A DNA stretch of 64,000 nt from Turnera subulata. Taxonomy: Eukaryota > Streptophyta > Magnoliopsida > Malpighiales > Passifloraceae. The notes under the pieces are model-generated. The model was not told the DNA's origin, made no database searches, and worked only from the letters and a program-made list of their open reading frames with translations. Positions 23,319 to 34,024 of the stretch are shown piece after piece. Numbering within the stretch: the stretch's first letter is position 1; each line of letters opens with the position of its first letter. The stretch covers positions 5,004 to 69,003 of the forward strand of contig JAKUCV010002094.1 of NCBI GenBank assembly GCA_028386065.3, in the 5' to 3' direction. The position numbers and the translations under genes are program-made.

Positions 23319-25171
23319 TGTGAACACCCAAATTTGACCCACTAAAATTTTACTAAATTAGACTTCGTACATGTGTAGACTTAGGATCAATGAGATGATT
23401 TGGTTCAAGGTTCAAGCATGATATGAATTTTAATTTAGTGGAATTGGTGTATTTTGATGACATAAACCTTTATGCGCTTAAGTCCTAGGATTAATGAGAT
23501 GATTTAACCTTAGGATAAAATATATGATATGGTTTATTTATTAAAATGCATTTGCATGGGCTCTTTTAGTTGTTTTTGACCCAATAATAATGAGATGATT
23601 TATTCTTGGGTTGAGAATGGATTTAAGGGTCCAAATTAATTAATTCTCCAGAGTTTGTCCAGCCCATTAACACATTTCTTGCAGGTCAATTTTTGCTCTG
23701 ATTTTCGTGGAAAATTAGAGTTAATTATCATGTAAGTAGATTTTGTGTTTTTGGTAAGATTTTAGGCTTAATTGGATGTTAATGTGTGATTGATTTATTA
23801 TGGAATGATTTGGGGGAGTGCTAATCAAGTAATTGAGTGATTCTAGGAAGATTGGGGGTTGATTACGCGGTAAGATCGAATCAGAGCGAAATTAGGGAGA
23901 TTCGGGACCAAAAAAGGAAAGAACGCACAAAACCGGGAAGGCCCGGCGGTCATCTCGGGATGACAGCCAGGCCATGGCGGTCTTGTGGCCATGACCGCGG
24001 GCCATGGCTGTCATCCATGCCATGACGATCGGCCATGGCGGTCATAAGTGCCCAGGATTCCCAAAAATCTCCGATTTTGTTTCTTTTTCGATCCTACGCG
24101 GTTTTGGACCAGATTTTCGGGTATAATCTTCACCATTAAGCAGGTCCATGCCCCTAGGCTTCCCAGAGCACTATAAATAGGACCCCTACCACACATTTTT
24201 GGAAGCTCAACATCTTTCTCACATACACACCCATAAGCTTTGAGTGCTTGGAGAAACTCTACTTCTCCAAGCCTAGAAACACATTCTTATGCAGAAACTT
24301 TAGTGGAATACCATGGGAAGCATCAAGCAAGGAGTCAGTAGCAGTACTAGATCAAGAGAAGAAGAGGAAGGACGCGGATTCAAGCAAATCGGTGGAGAAG
24401 AAGTGCTGAACCCGAGGAGAGGAGCCCAGTGCAGACAGTCTCAGTAATTCGGCCATATCTAGAGCTATAGACCTCGGCTTGCAGCGATCTTGGTGTCTCT
24501 GGAAAGCTAAGAAGTAATGCTACAACTTTTCTATTCAGGCCAGATGCCAGTTCGACATCCTTCTGCCTCAAATTCTCTGTTGAAGTTCTGCTCAGATTCT
24601 ATTGCGGGAGTGGTAAGCGCATAGGAGCGAGAGGAGGGCTACACGAGGTAACCCGTTCTGAGTCTATTGATTTACTGCTGTTGTGATGTGATGATGATAA
24701 TGATGCTTTTGATGATGTGATTGTTGTGATTCCATGACAAGAAGTACGTAGGCTTTGAACCCGGTCGCCGGGGTACGTAGGTGGTCTCTAGTGGTGGAGA
24801 CTCATGCCCAAATATTTTTATTTTTCCTTTTTATTCCGTACCTTCTTCTTCTTACCCTCTGATTTAGTTTTGTTATGTGATTTGTTTCCACACGATGCAC
24901 ACTTGCACAAGGCATACTCCTCTTTTTCTATTGCACAAAGTTTCGACCCAACACGGATGGGTGCCTAACACCTTCCCATCCGTGACGAACCCCCGATCCC
25001 ATATCTTTGGTTCGCCATGAACGGTTGCCTAAGGAGTCATTCAAGGATTTTTCCCAAATTTTGTCCCTAATAAAATTTGGGTAGCGACTCCATTAATGTG
25101 GGATTGACCCGAGGCTGAAGGTGAAAGGAATAGGTGAACAGGCCTAAGTGATTTTGGGTCGAGTATTCACA
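23319..25171 (+). repeat. 5' LTR of the 10.3-kb element
   Basis: It pairs with 31797-33648 along its full length with scattered substitutions. Near its start the motif AATGAGATGATTT occurs three times (about 23387, 23491 and 23590). A cluster of GGCCATGGC/GGTCAT motifs lies at 23965-24045. Confidence 0.92.
24172..24179 (+). promoter_or_regulatory. TATA box of the 5' LTR
   Basis: CTATAAATAGG lies about 125 bp downstream of the GGCCATGGC cluster. The same box is at 32650-32657 in the 3' LTR. It is the likely start-site element for LTR transcription. Confidence 0.65.
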
Positions 25172-26329
25172 GTTGGCGACTCCGCTGGGGAGGTAGTGGG
25201 TTCAAGAGACTTTGTGCAATAGCTGAGTTTTGTGTGCCTTTTTATTTTTCATCATAAGTGCCTTGCATTCATGGATGATTTATGTGAACCCTTTGCCGTA
25301 AGAGGGCGAGGGAAGCCAAGTCCACCACATACTTTCTTTAAGTGATGGTGGCTTGCATGAACCCGTTTCTCGATGCTTAGCAATGATGGGGATTAACTGG
25401 CCTCGGACCTCACGCGATATCCATTATCACATGTGAGTAGGTCAACCTGTTCCCTAGCGGCAGTCTTTTGGCCCCCAACCAGCTGCATACCCTGAGCATC
25501 TTATGCATTGTGAATCAATAAGTGGTACTTGCATTTGTGTGGATCTTGTCGTGTATTGTACATATGTGTTATATCTTGTTATTTTGGGATCCGAATTTAT
25601 GCATACCTGGGGTTTGAGGAAGGAGAAAAGGAAGGTGATCATCCATGGCTATCAAAGGGGATGCTGCCCCTTGACCCTGCCCGCTAACCGACTAGCGAGA
25701 CCGCCGTGCTAACTCTGTGTAGGGTGTTATATTGCGTGATTTGGGTTAATGAGTCTAATAAAGGAACCCTAGGAAAGTAACTATGCATGTCTAAGCCAAG
25801 GATAAGCTTTTGGTGTTGTCTCCCAGTTGACACGTATGTTCAGTCAGTCTACCTCGTATTAGGGATTTACATCTGCATACATTAAGCATTGCATGTTTTT
25901 CATAACGTAAAACACGAATTCGAGTTAGGGTGGCTTACTTTTTTAGATTCTGAATTGTTTTAGCTTGAGTCTTAGAAAAAGGAAGAAATATTTTGAAAGA
26001 TCAATGAAACGTGTTTTGCAAATGTATCCCATCATATTTTCTCACTATTTCCAAGTATCTTCAAAGCAAACAAAGCTTAAGTCTGGGATCCCTAATGGCC
26101 ATGAACTCTGTCATTTAGAATTGAACCCTTAGGACACCAGGGGTGGGTAGTGTGTTAGTCGAAAGGGGATGGTGAAGATGTTAGGGATGATGGCTACTTC
26201 ACAAGGCGACGACCGTAGTAGAAAGGAGGACAGTGAAGATATTGGGAATCTGGGAGGCACCCTGAGGTGATGGGAGAAGTAAGCCCCATCATCTATGGCA
26301 GAAGAAGGGAGATGGGACGACCTGGTTGG

Positions 26330-26905
26330 GCCTTCTTCGAAGACACAGACGTAAGCCCTAATTGTTAACTTATGAACCGAGCTGAGACGAGAAGCTGAGA
26401 TGAGGAACCAAATTGAAGAAGCCAGACGGATGAGCTAAGTTGACATATCGAGACCTTATTATTGGATTTTCTTGTGAGAGGAGATGCAAGTCTGAGTATT
26501 CTCCCAATGAGAGTAGTCTCCATATTTGGTTAGGAACCAAGTTGACGGGCCGAGCCAGTAGCCCAAGTGAACAAACTGAGCTGAGGAGTGGCCGGATCAA
26601 GTTGCCAAGTTGAGATGCCCAGTTGGGAAACCAAAGAACCGGAATGCAAAGCTAAGCTGATGATAGTTGGGTATTTAAGCTAAGACAAACCAATGGGGAG
26701 AACTGATGTTTGGGCCTTCTCGTGAGAGGAGATGTAAGCCCCAATATTTACAATGGGAGATGTGACACAAGGTGGCCCGATTGGACCTTATTCAAAGACA
26801 AGGATGTACGCCCCGGTTTTCTACTCATGAGCCGAGCTGATGAGCCAAGTCAACCAGCTAAGCCGAGGGACTGAATTGACAAGTCAAGTTGATGAGCAAA
26901 CTGGG
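26330..26905 (+). repeat. Degenerate GAGCCGAGCTGATGAG-type repeats
   Basis: Phrases such as GAGCTGAGACGAG, GCCGAGCTGATGAGCC and CAAGTTGATGAGC recur in a loose array. The phrase TGAGAGGAGATG (about 26474 and 26724) recurs with it. No stable coding frame is seen. Confidence 0.55.
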
Positions 26906-29269
26906 GTATCATGTGGAGACATTGCCATGGGGCCTCATCAAATGAACAACACGCAAGACCCAACAATTGGGAAACAACGAGGATGGCCGTGAGAACGATC
27001 ATGGAGACACAATAAGAAGACAAAGGGGGAAGATTCGGAGACGACGATGATGACGATGACGGAGATGATGCATTCCAAGGGGTGAACAAGAAGAGTTCGT
27101 GGGGGTTAACCGGGGACCGTAGATTGTATTGCTAGATGGTATGATGGCCAGGAGTCGGGAGAGGTGGTATAGCTGTTCCTCAGAGTCTAGGAGTTGAGTC
27201 AAGTCGAAGGGGGAAGGGGTAAATTCTGTGTCTAACAATCAATAGTGTCATCATTTATACCTAAGGAATAAAATCTCAATTCCCTTATTTTTTGGGTATA
27301 TGTGGTAAATTGTGCATGACTTCAATATTTTCCATTAGATCAATCTAGGGGACTACTAAACGAACTACGAAGACCAGATTCTGTGGATGCAATCCTAAAC
27401 CCTTACCATAATCCACCTCCTAAGAAGACTTTGCTGACACCGACCTTCGAACACATATCGGATTTGACCTTTGAACACGTATCCAATCCATCCTACATGT
27501 CGGCCCCATCACAACCACCGAGAACACTTGTCTAGAAGAATTATTTCCCAAGGATGAATCCAACTTCCAAAAGAATCTAACCCAAGTGCACTTGTTCAAA
27601 AGGTTCACTCCCCTCGAAAATAAAAGGAAAAAAAAAGAAGAAGAAAAAGAAAGGAAAAGAGAGAAGGGGGCACCCTCTAGATCACAATCCATGAAAACGG
27701 TCTAGGCGACGGTGTTTCCCCAAAGAAAAAAAGAATGAAAAGAAGAGGGAGAAAAGTGAGGAAAGAGATGACATTGGTGCCCAGATGTTGATTCACTATC
27801 CACAATCAGAAATCGGGAGGAAAAAAATTTTTATTGAAGAAGACAAGTGTTCCCCTATCCGATCTATCACCTTAAACACCCCGAACCAAATACTGACCCT
27901 ACCAAATACCTCAGGCCAAACACCACGTCCATAGATACGTAGGTAATCCGACAACGGGCCCGGTCTATCAATATTTGGTTCCCAGATTGATTCAATGGAA
28001 AGATTGGAGTTATTGTCACATAGACATGCCACACTGTTGATTGTATTCAGGCCTCTTTTGTAGTCGTAAGGCTTCTCTTTTTGACTTGTATTTTATGAAG
28101 TATCAATCGAGTCCGCCTCTCTTACGAAGATTTATTGTAAATCCGGTCATCATAAAGCACATCTCTCCAATAGTTTCTTAGACATAGCTCAGCTAGACGG
28201 TTCTCGATTAAGGTTGAAAGTTCACCTCTCCATTAATCATCCGAGTATACCCAGCCCGAGTGGTTTTGTTCTTGCCCAAAGCTTTGTGATCTGAATATTC
28301 TATGTCTGTGATTGCTACTCCTAAAAAGAAAAAAAAAAGAAAAAAAAAGAAGAAGAAAGAAAAGCTTGCTAGGTTGAAAACCCGAGAGGGCGGCCTAGGC
28401 AAAAGTTAAGGCCAAGATGAAAATGGGATAGTAGCCAATGACAACAAACAGAGATCCATGTGTTAGATCACTCATTAGAGATAGACCACTCGGTTGACAA
28501 TGACATCATCAATGAAAGGGGTATAGAAGCGTCTGGGCATGTTGCCCCCATCTATTGTCAAAGGGGTATTCACTCGTCCGTCCACCTTACTTTGATTAGA
28601 TAATTTGTCCATCCAATGTCCACCCCTGGGGTCCTAGATAGAGCTTGAAATGAATGGTTCATGGTCATTAGGGGTCTCTCTCTTTGAAGCTAGAGAGTTT
28701 TTATGGGATAACTCGTTTTTTCTCAAGTTGCTTAATGTACACCATAGCTCGAATGATTTTCAACGGTCATGCATCATACTAGGGGCATTCACATGCAATA
28801 CGTCTAGATAGAAAGCACACACATCTAAATACACATGTAGAAATAGACAGCATAAACATGAAAAGGGAAAAGAAGAGAAAAGGGGAAAGACATGTCACAG
28901 GCACATACATCCATGTAGAAGTAGAGAGCACTTGCATTCGAGAGGCAAACACATCATTGTATAATCAGGAGATACTTGCATCCGAAGACAAGCATGTAGA
29001 GACTGGAGGCACTGACACACCACTCACTAGGGGCATCTCCGCGCATTGAAAAGATGACACACCACAAACATGTCATGGCACTCACATATGGAACTAGGGG
29101 CATCCCCGTGCATTGAAAAGACGACACACTTAGGTATGCTCATGCATCATTTACATATAGGACATGAACTTCTTGAGAAGGTAGACTTGATTGAGGACGA
29201 ATGATCAATGAAAGTGACAATACCATAAACTCATGACATGGTGTAGACTTACGTTTCCTAGGGATGATA

Positions 29270-30360
29270 ACTAGAGGGGCATGGCATGCCCGAATCTTCA
29301 GATGACTTTGTCCATAGAACAATGGGCACGCCATGCCTCTGCCCGAGATATGCACCTGCAGACTCTAGGGGCATGTCATACCCCGATTTTTGGTCAAGCT
29401 GATTTTACACTAATCTTTTGGTCTATTGAGTCACCGAATTTACTTACACAAGGAGATGTTGTGCTTTGAGTTTTGATTGGTTTTTTATCGAGTTGACCTT
29501 CTTGTACGAAAAGGGCATGTCATGCCTGGGTTTTGGTGATCTTTTTAAGTCAAAAGGGCATGTCATTTTTCAAAGGGGCATGTCACGCCCCAATCTCTGC
29601 TAAGCTTGAGTCAAGATGGATTTACACACCGAGGGTAGATCATGCCATATACCATAAAGTTGATTTGTGAGTATGGGCATGAGATGCCCCGAAATGATTT
29701 TTGAACTAATGATTTTTAGAGTCAAAGTATAGTGGTACGACATGTGCCCCAAATTAGTTTGTGCTTTGGGCATTGTCCATGAGTTGTAAGGTCCAGTTTT
29801 TTAATTTTGAATTTGAGAAGGTGCCGAGAGTGCCCATACCATAAAGTCCGATTAATGGTTGTGGACATAAAGGACCCTAACTTTACATGGATGTTTGACT
29901 TAGGAACGGGATAGGCCATGCCCATGTTTTGAAATTGAGTTGTAAATGATGGGCATGGAATGTCCCGATGAGATGACTCGATTTAGTGGTTCAAGGTCAA
30001 TGTGTAATGGTATGACGTGTCCCGAGTCGAATACAAGCAATATGTCTAAGGGCACGGTGGGCCCTGGCTTTTCATGTTCATAACTGATGTTGGGCATTCT
30101 TAATGAGTTGTAAGACCCAATTCTGGTACAAAGGGACAAGGGGCATGCTACCCCATTTTGATTAATCTCGAGGGGCATGACGGGCCCATTCATTTGACTA
30201 AGGCAGAGAGGATGTAGATCACATGTGTTTCCATATAGAACCTTATCCCTAAGACCATGACGGGATACTGGGGGCATCCACCATACCTTTTGGTTTATAT
30301 GTCTCAAGGGACACGACACATTTGACTAGGTGATCTAGGGGCATGGGATCCAGGCAATCC
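29270..30360 (+). repeat. Array of GGGCATG(T)CATGCCC-type motifs
   Basis: GGGGCATG or GGGCATGT recurs many times, often as a short inverted motif (GGCATGCC or GGCATGTCATGCC), at irregular spacing of roughly 40-90 bp. It is non-coding. Confidence 0.6.
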
Positions 30361-30539
30361 AACCATGAGGCAATATCCTTACTGAGGGATGAGAGAACTA
30401 GGTCATTAGGTGACACCCGATCAAGAGGAGACCTGTGAGGCAATACTGAAAGGACAAAGACTAATCCGACCTGTGATGACTCAAACACACATCCAACCCG
30501 AACCTAAGTATATTAGTCAACCCGGTTTAGCCCATACCG

Positions 30540-30975
30540 ATTTAATCACATAGCCAAAGCCAGGCCGTTGCAAGAAAAGAGAGTCCAGTCAACTCTAAGA
30601 GGTGAGTGAGGAACCCAGTCAAAATCAAAGCCCAACCTTTGCAAACCCTAGAAGAGAGGAGTGAGGTATCTGGACCAAGGTGTCTAGTCATGAGTGAATC
30701 CAGCATGCCCAGTCATGAGAGAAACCAGGGAGGAGTGAACCTGACCAGAAAGAGTCTAGAACCCAATCACATGGCCAAGGCCCGGCCTTTGCGAAACCAA
30801 AAAGAGAGAAGCGAGGTATCCGGACCCAGGCGTCCAGACATGAGTAGGGTTAGAAAGAAAACCAGACATGAGTACAATCAGAAAGAAAAAGAACCTAGCC
30901 ATAAGGAACCCAGACCTAGGTGTCTAGACATAAGAGAAAAACAAGCCAGACGTCCAGCCCCTGCAAACCTTGAAG
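30540..30975 (+). repeat. Degenerate repeat of about 110 bp
   Basis: Modules containing GGCCAAGGCCCGGCCTTTGCG, GAGAGGAGTGAGGTATC and GTCTAGACATGAG recur about four times with losses. A 139-codon frame (30606-31025) crosses the modules and reflects the repeat rather than a known protein. Confidence 0.55.
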
Positions 30976-31059
30976 ATGAGCTGATCTTGAGACATACAGA
31001 TCAGAAGTTGCAAACCGTGAGATGAGGAGGCCAAACGAAAACCAAACACTCGGTATTCA

Positions 31060-31480
31060 CAAACCTCGGCATGAGGTAATGCCTAGACACAATCCTCAGT
31101 ATGAGGTGACATCCAGATACAAACCTCAGCATGAGATAATGACCAAACTTAAGATGAACCTCGGTATGAGGTAACAACTCAGACATGAGATGAACTTCGG
31201 CATGAGGTGGACACAAGATGAAATGCACAAACCTCGGCATGAGGTAGCACCCAGACACGGGATGAACCTCGACATGAGGTGGACATAAGGTGAAATGCAC
31301 AAACCTCGGCATGAGGTAACACCCAAGATGAAATGCACAAACCGCGGCATGAGGTAACACCTAGACATAGGATGAAATTCACAAACCTCGGCACGAGGTA
31401 GCACCCAAACATGAGATGAACCTCGGCATGAGGTAGACATAGGATGAAGTTCACAAACCTCGGCATGAGGTAGCACCCAG
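31060..31480 (+). repeat. Tandem CCTCGGCATGAGGT repeats, 12 units
   Basis: Twelve copies of CCTCGGCATGAGGT or close variants occur at spacings of about 27-45 bp. Each unit is a small inverted repeat (CCTC, loop, GAGG). The spacers alternate between short forms (ACACCCAGACATG-like) and forms ending GAAATGCACAAA, giving a higher-order period of about 72-77 bp. Confidence 0.8.
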
Positions 31481-31504
31481 ACTAAGATGGTCAGGCCAAT
31501 GACC

Positions 31505-31695
31505 TGATAGATGAGATGATTCTACCACCTTGAGATGAGATTATTCCCGAGAATATGGGATGAGATGATTCCCATAAACCGAGGGCCAGTCCCTCGAACC
31601 TCAAGATGAGATGATTCTTGAGAATCTGGGATGAGATGATTCCTGGAGACCTTCGGGATGAGATGATTCCCGAAGCGGAGCATGAGATACTCCAA
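31505..31695 (+). repeat. GATGAGATGATTC repeats before the 3' LTR
   Basis: Six to seven units of GGGATGAGATGATTCC-type sequence are spaced about 23-45 bp apart, ending about 100 bp before the 3' LTR. The core TGAGATGATT is the one found three times near the start of each LTR. Confidence 0.75.
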
Positions 31696-31796
31696 CCCAT
31701 GGCACGCACCACACACATCAATCATTCGAATTTGGTTGTTCTTTGTCTTACGTTGTTTTGTCCTAAGTCTATAAGGACTCATCAACGAGGGGCATC

Positions 31797-33648
31797 TGTG
31801 AACACCCAAATTTGACCCATGGAAATTTTACTAAATTAGACTTCGTACATGTGTAGACTTAGGATCAATGAGATGATTTGGTCCAAGGTTCAAGCATGAT
31901 ATGAATTTTAATTTAGTAGAATTGGTGTATTTTGATGACATAAACCTTTATGCGCTTAAGTCCTAGGATTAATGAGAAGGTTTAACCTTAGGATAAAATA
32001 TATAATATCGTTTATTTATTAAAATGCATTTGCATGGGCTCTTTTAGTTGTTTTTGACCCAATAATAATGAGATGATTTATTCTTGGGTTGAGAATGGAT
32101 TTAAGGGTCCAAATTAATTAATTCTCCAGAGTTTGTTCAGCCCATTAACACATTTCTTGCATGTCAATTTTAGCTCTGATTTTCGTAGAAAATCAGAGTT
32201 AATTATCATGTAAGTAGATTTTGTGTTTTTGGTAAGATTTTGGGCTTAATTGGGTGTTAATGTGTGATTGATTAATTACGGAATGATTTGGGGGAGTGCT
32301 AATCAAGTAATTCATTGATTCTAGGAAGATTGGGGGTTGATTACGCAGTAGGATCGAATCAGAGCGAAATTTGGGAGATTCGGGAGCAAAAAAGGAAAGA
32401 ACGCACAAAACTGGGAAGGCCCGGCGGTCATCTCGGGATGACAGCCAGGCCATGGCGGTCTTGTGGCCATGACCGCCGGCCATGGCTGTCATCCAAGCCA
32501 TGACCGCCGGCCATGGCGGTCATAAGTGCCCAGGATCCCAGAAAATCTCCGATTTTGTTTCTTTTTCGATCCTACGCGGTTTTGGACCAGATTTTCTGGT
32601 ATAATCTTCACCATTAAGCAGGTCCACGCCCCTAGACTTCCCAGAGCACTATAAATAGGACCCCTAACACACATTTCCAGGAACTCAACATCTTTCTCAC
32701 ATACACACCCATAAGCTTTGAGTGCTTGGAGAAACTCTACTTCTCTAAGCCTAGAAACACATTCTTAGGCAGAAACTCTGATGGAATACCGTGGGAAGCA
32801 TAAAAAAGGAGCCAGTAGTAGTATTAGATCCAGAGAAGAAGAGGAAGGAGGCAGATTCAAGCAAATCGGTGGAGATGAAGTGCTGAACCCGAGGAGAGGA
32901 GCCCAGTGCAGACAATCTTAGTAATTCGGCCATATCTAGAGCTATAGACCTCGGTTTGCTGCGATCTTGGCGTCTCTGGAAAGCCAAGAAGCAATTCTAA
33001 AATGTTTCTATTCAGGCTAGATGCCAGTTCGACCTCCTTCTACCTCGAATGCTCTATTGAAGTTCTGCTCAAATTCTGTTGCGGGAGTGGTAAGCGCATA
33101 GGAGCGAGAGGAGGGCTACACGAGGTAACCCGTTCTGAGTCTATTGATTTACTGCTATTATGATGTGATGATGATAATGATTCTTTTGATGATGTGATTG
33201 TTGTGATACCATGACAGGAACTACGTGGGCTTTGAACCCAGTCGCCGGGGTACGTAGGTGGTCTCTAGTGGTGGAGACTCAAGCCCAAATATTTTTATTT
33301 TTCCTTTTTATTCCGTACCTTCTTCTTCTTACCCTCTGATTTAGTTTTTTTATGTGATTTGTTTCCACACGATGCACACTTGCACAAGGCATACTCTTCT
33401 TTTTCTATTGCACAAAGCTTCGACCCAACACGGACGGGTGCCTAACACCTTCCCATCCGTGACGAACCCCCGATCCCATATCTTTGGTTCGCCATGACCG
33501 GTTGCCTAAGAAGTCATTCAAGGGTTTTTCCCAAATTTTGTCCCTAATAAAATTTGGGTGGCGACTCCATTGATATAGGATCGACCCAATGCTGAAGGTG
33601 AAAGGAATAAGTGAACAGGCCCAAGTGATTTTGGGTCGGGTATTCACA
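31797..33648 (+). repeat. 3' LTR of the 10.3-kb element
   Basis: The partner of 23319-25171, with the same TATA box (32650-32657) and repeat motifs. It is followed at once by GGACC and chromovirus integrase sequence. Confidence 0.92.
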
Positions 33649-33653
33649 GGACC

Positions 33654-33990
33654 CTATGAGATCGTGGAGAGAATTGGACCACTAGCTTACAGGTTGTCCT
33701 TACCTGATGAGCTTTCACGCATTCATGACGTGTTTCACGTCTCTATTCTAAGGAGGTATTGATCAGATCCTAGTCATGTCGTGGCCCCGGTGGATGTTGA
33801 AGTGGCAGAAGATCTTACCTACACAGAAGTACCGGAACAGATTCTTGCTCGGGAGGTACGGCAGTTACGGAACCGCACCATTTCCATGGTAAAGGTCAAG
33901 TGGAGTAAGCATTCTGCTAACGAGTCAACATGGGAAGTAGAGGAGCATATGCGGTCCCAGTATCCGCACCTCTTCACTGGAACGGAGTGA
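33654..33990 (+). pseudogene. Chromovirus integrase C-terminus with chromodomain
   Basis: It continues the integrase frame cut at 23318. GPYEIVERIGPLAYRLSLP is the GPY/F module, followed by IHDVFHVSILRRY. A TGA stop at 33760-33762 splits it. The chromodomain follows (QILAREVRQLRNRTISMVKV, then WEVEEHMRSQYPHLF), ending at 33990. In chromoviruses this domain directs integration towards marked chromatin. Its presence settles the class of the element. Confidence 0.9.
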
Positions 33991-34024
33991 AATTCGGGGA
34001 CGAAATTCTTTTAAGGGGGTAGAC

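Larger units (their letters stand above)
23319..33648 (+). mobile_element. 10.3-kb non-coding LTR element (LARD; Tat/Ogre-like)
   Basis: The LTRs at 23319-25171 (1853 bp) and 31797-33648 (1852 bp) open TGTGAACACCC and close GTATTCACA. GGACC flanks the element (23314-23318 and 33649-33653). The primer site TGGCGACTCCGCTGGGG at about 25173 is of the tRNA-Arg type I recall for Tat/Ogre elements. A purine-rich GAGGGGC precedes the 3' LTR. The 6.6-kb interior has no recognisable gag, protease, reverse transcriptase or integrase. It is built largely of several families of degenerate tandem repeats, which fits a large retrotransposon derivative moved by an autonomous relative. Confidence 0.9.

Noticed and set aside
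30606..31025. 139-codon frame in the 10.3-kb element
   Set aside because: It follows degenerate 110-bp repeats, repeats the same peptide phrases, and has no known domain. It is a by-product of the repeat.
31060..31480. Regular repeats that could suggest a CRISPR-like array
   Set aside because: The spacers are themselves repeated and related, the units vary, and the array is inside a plant LTR element with no cas genes.
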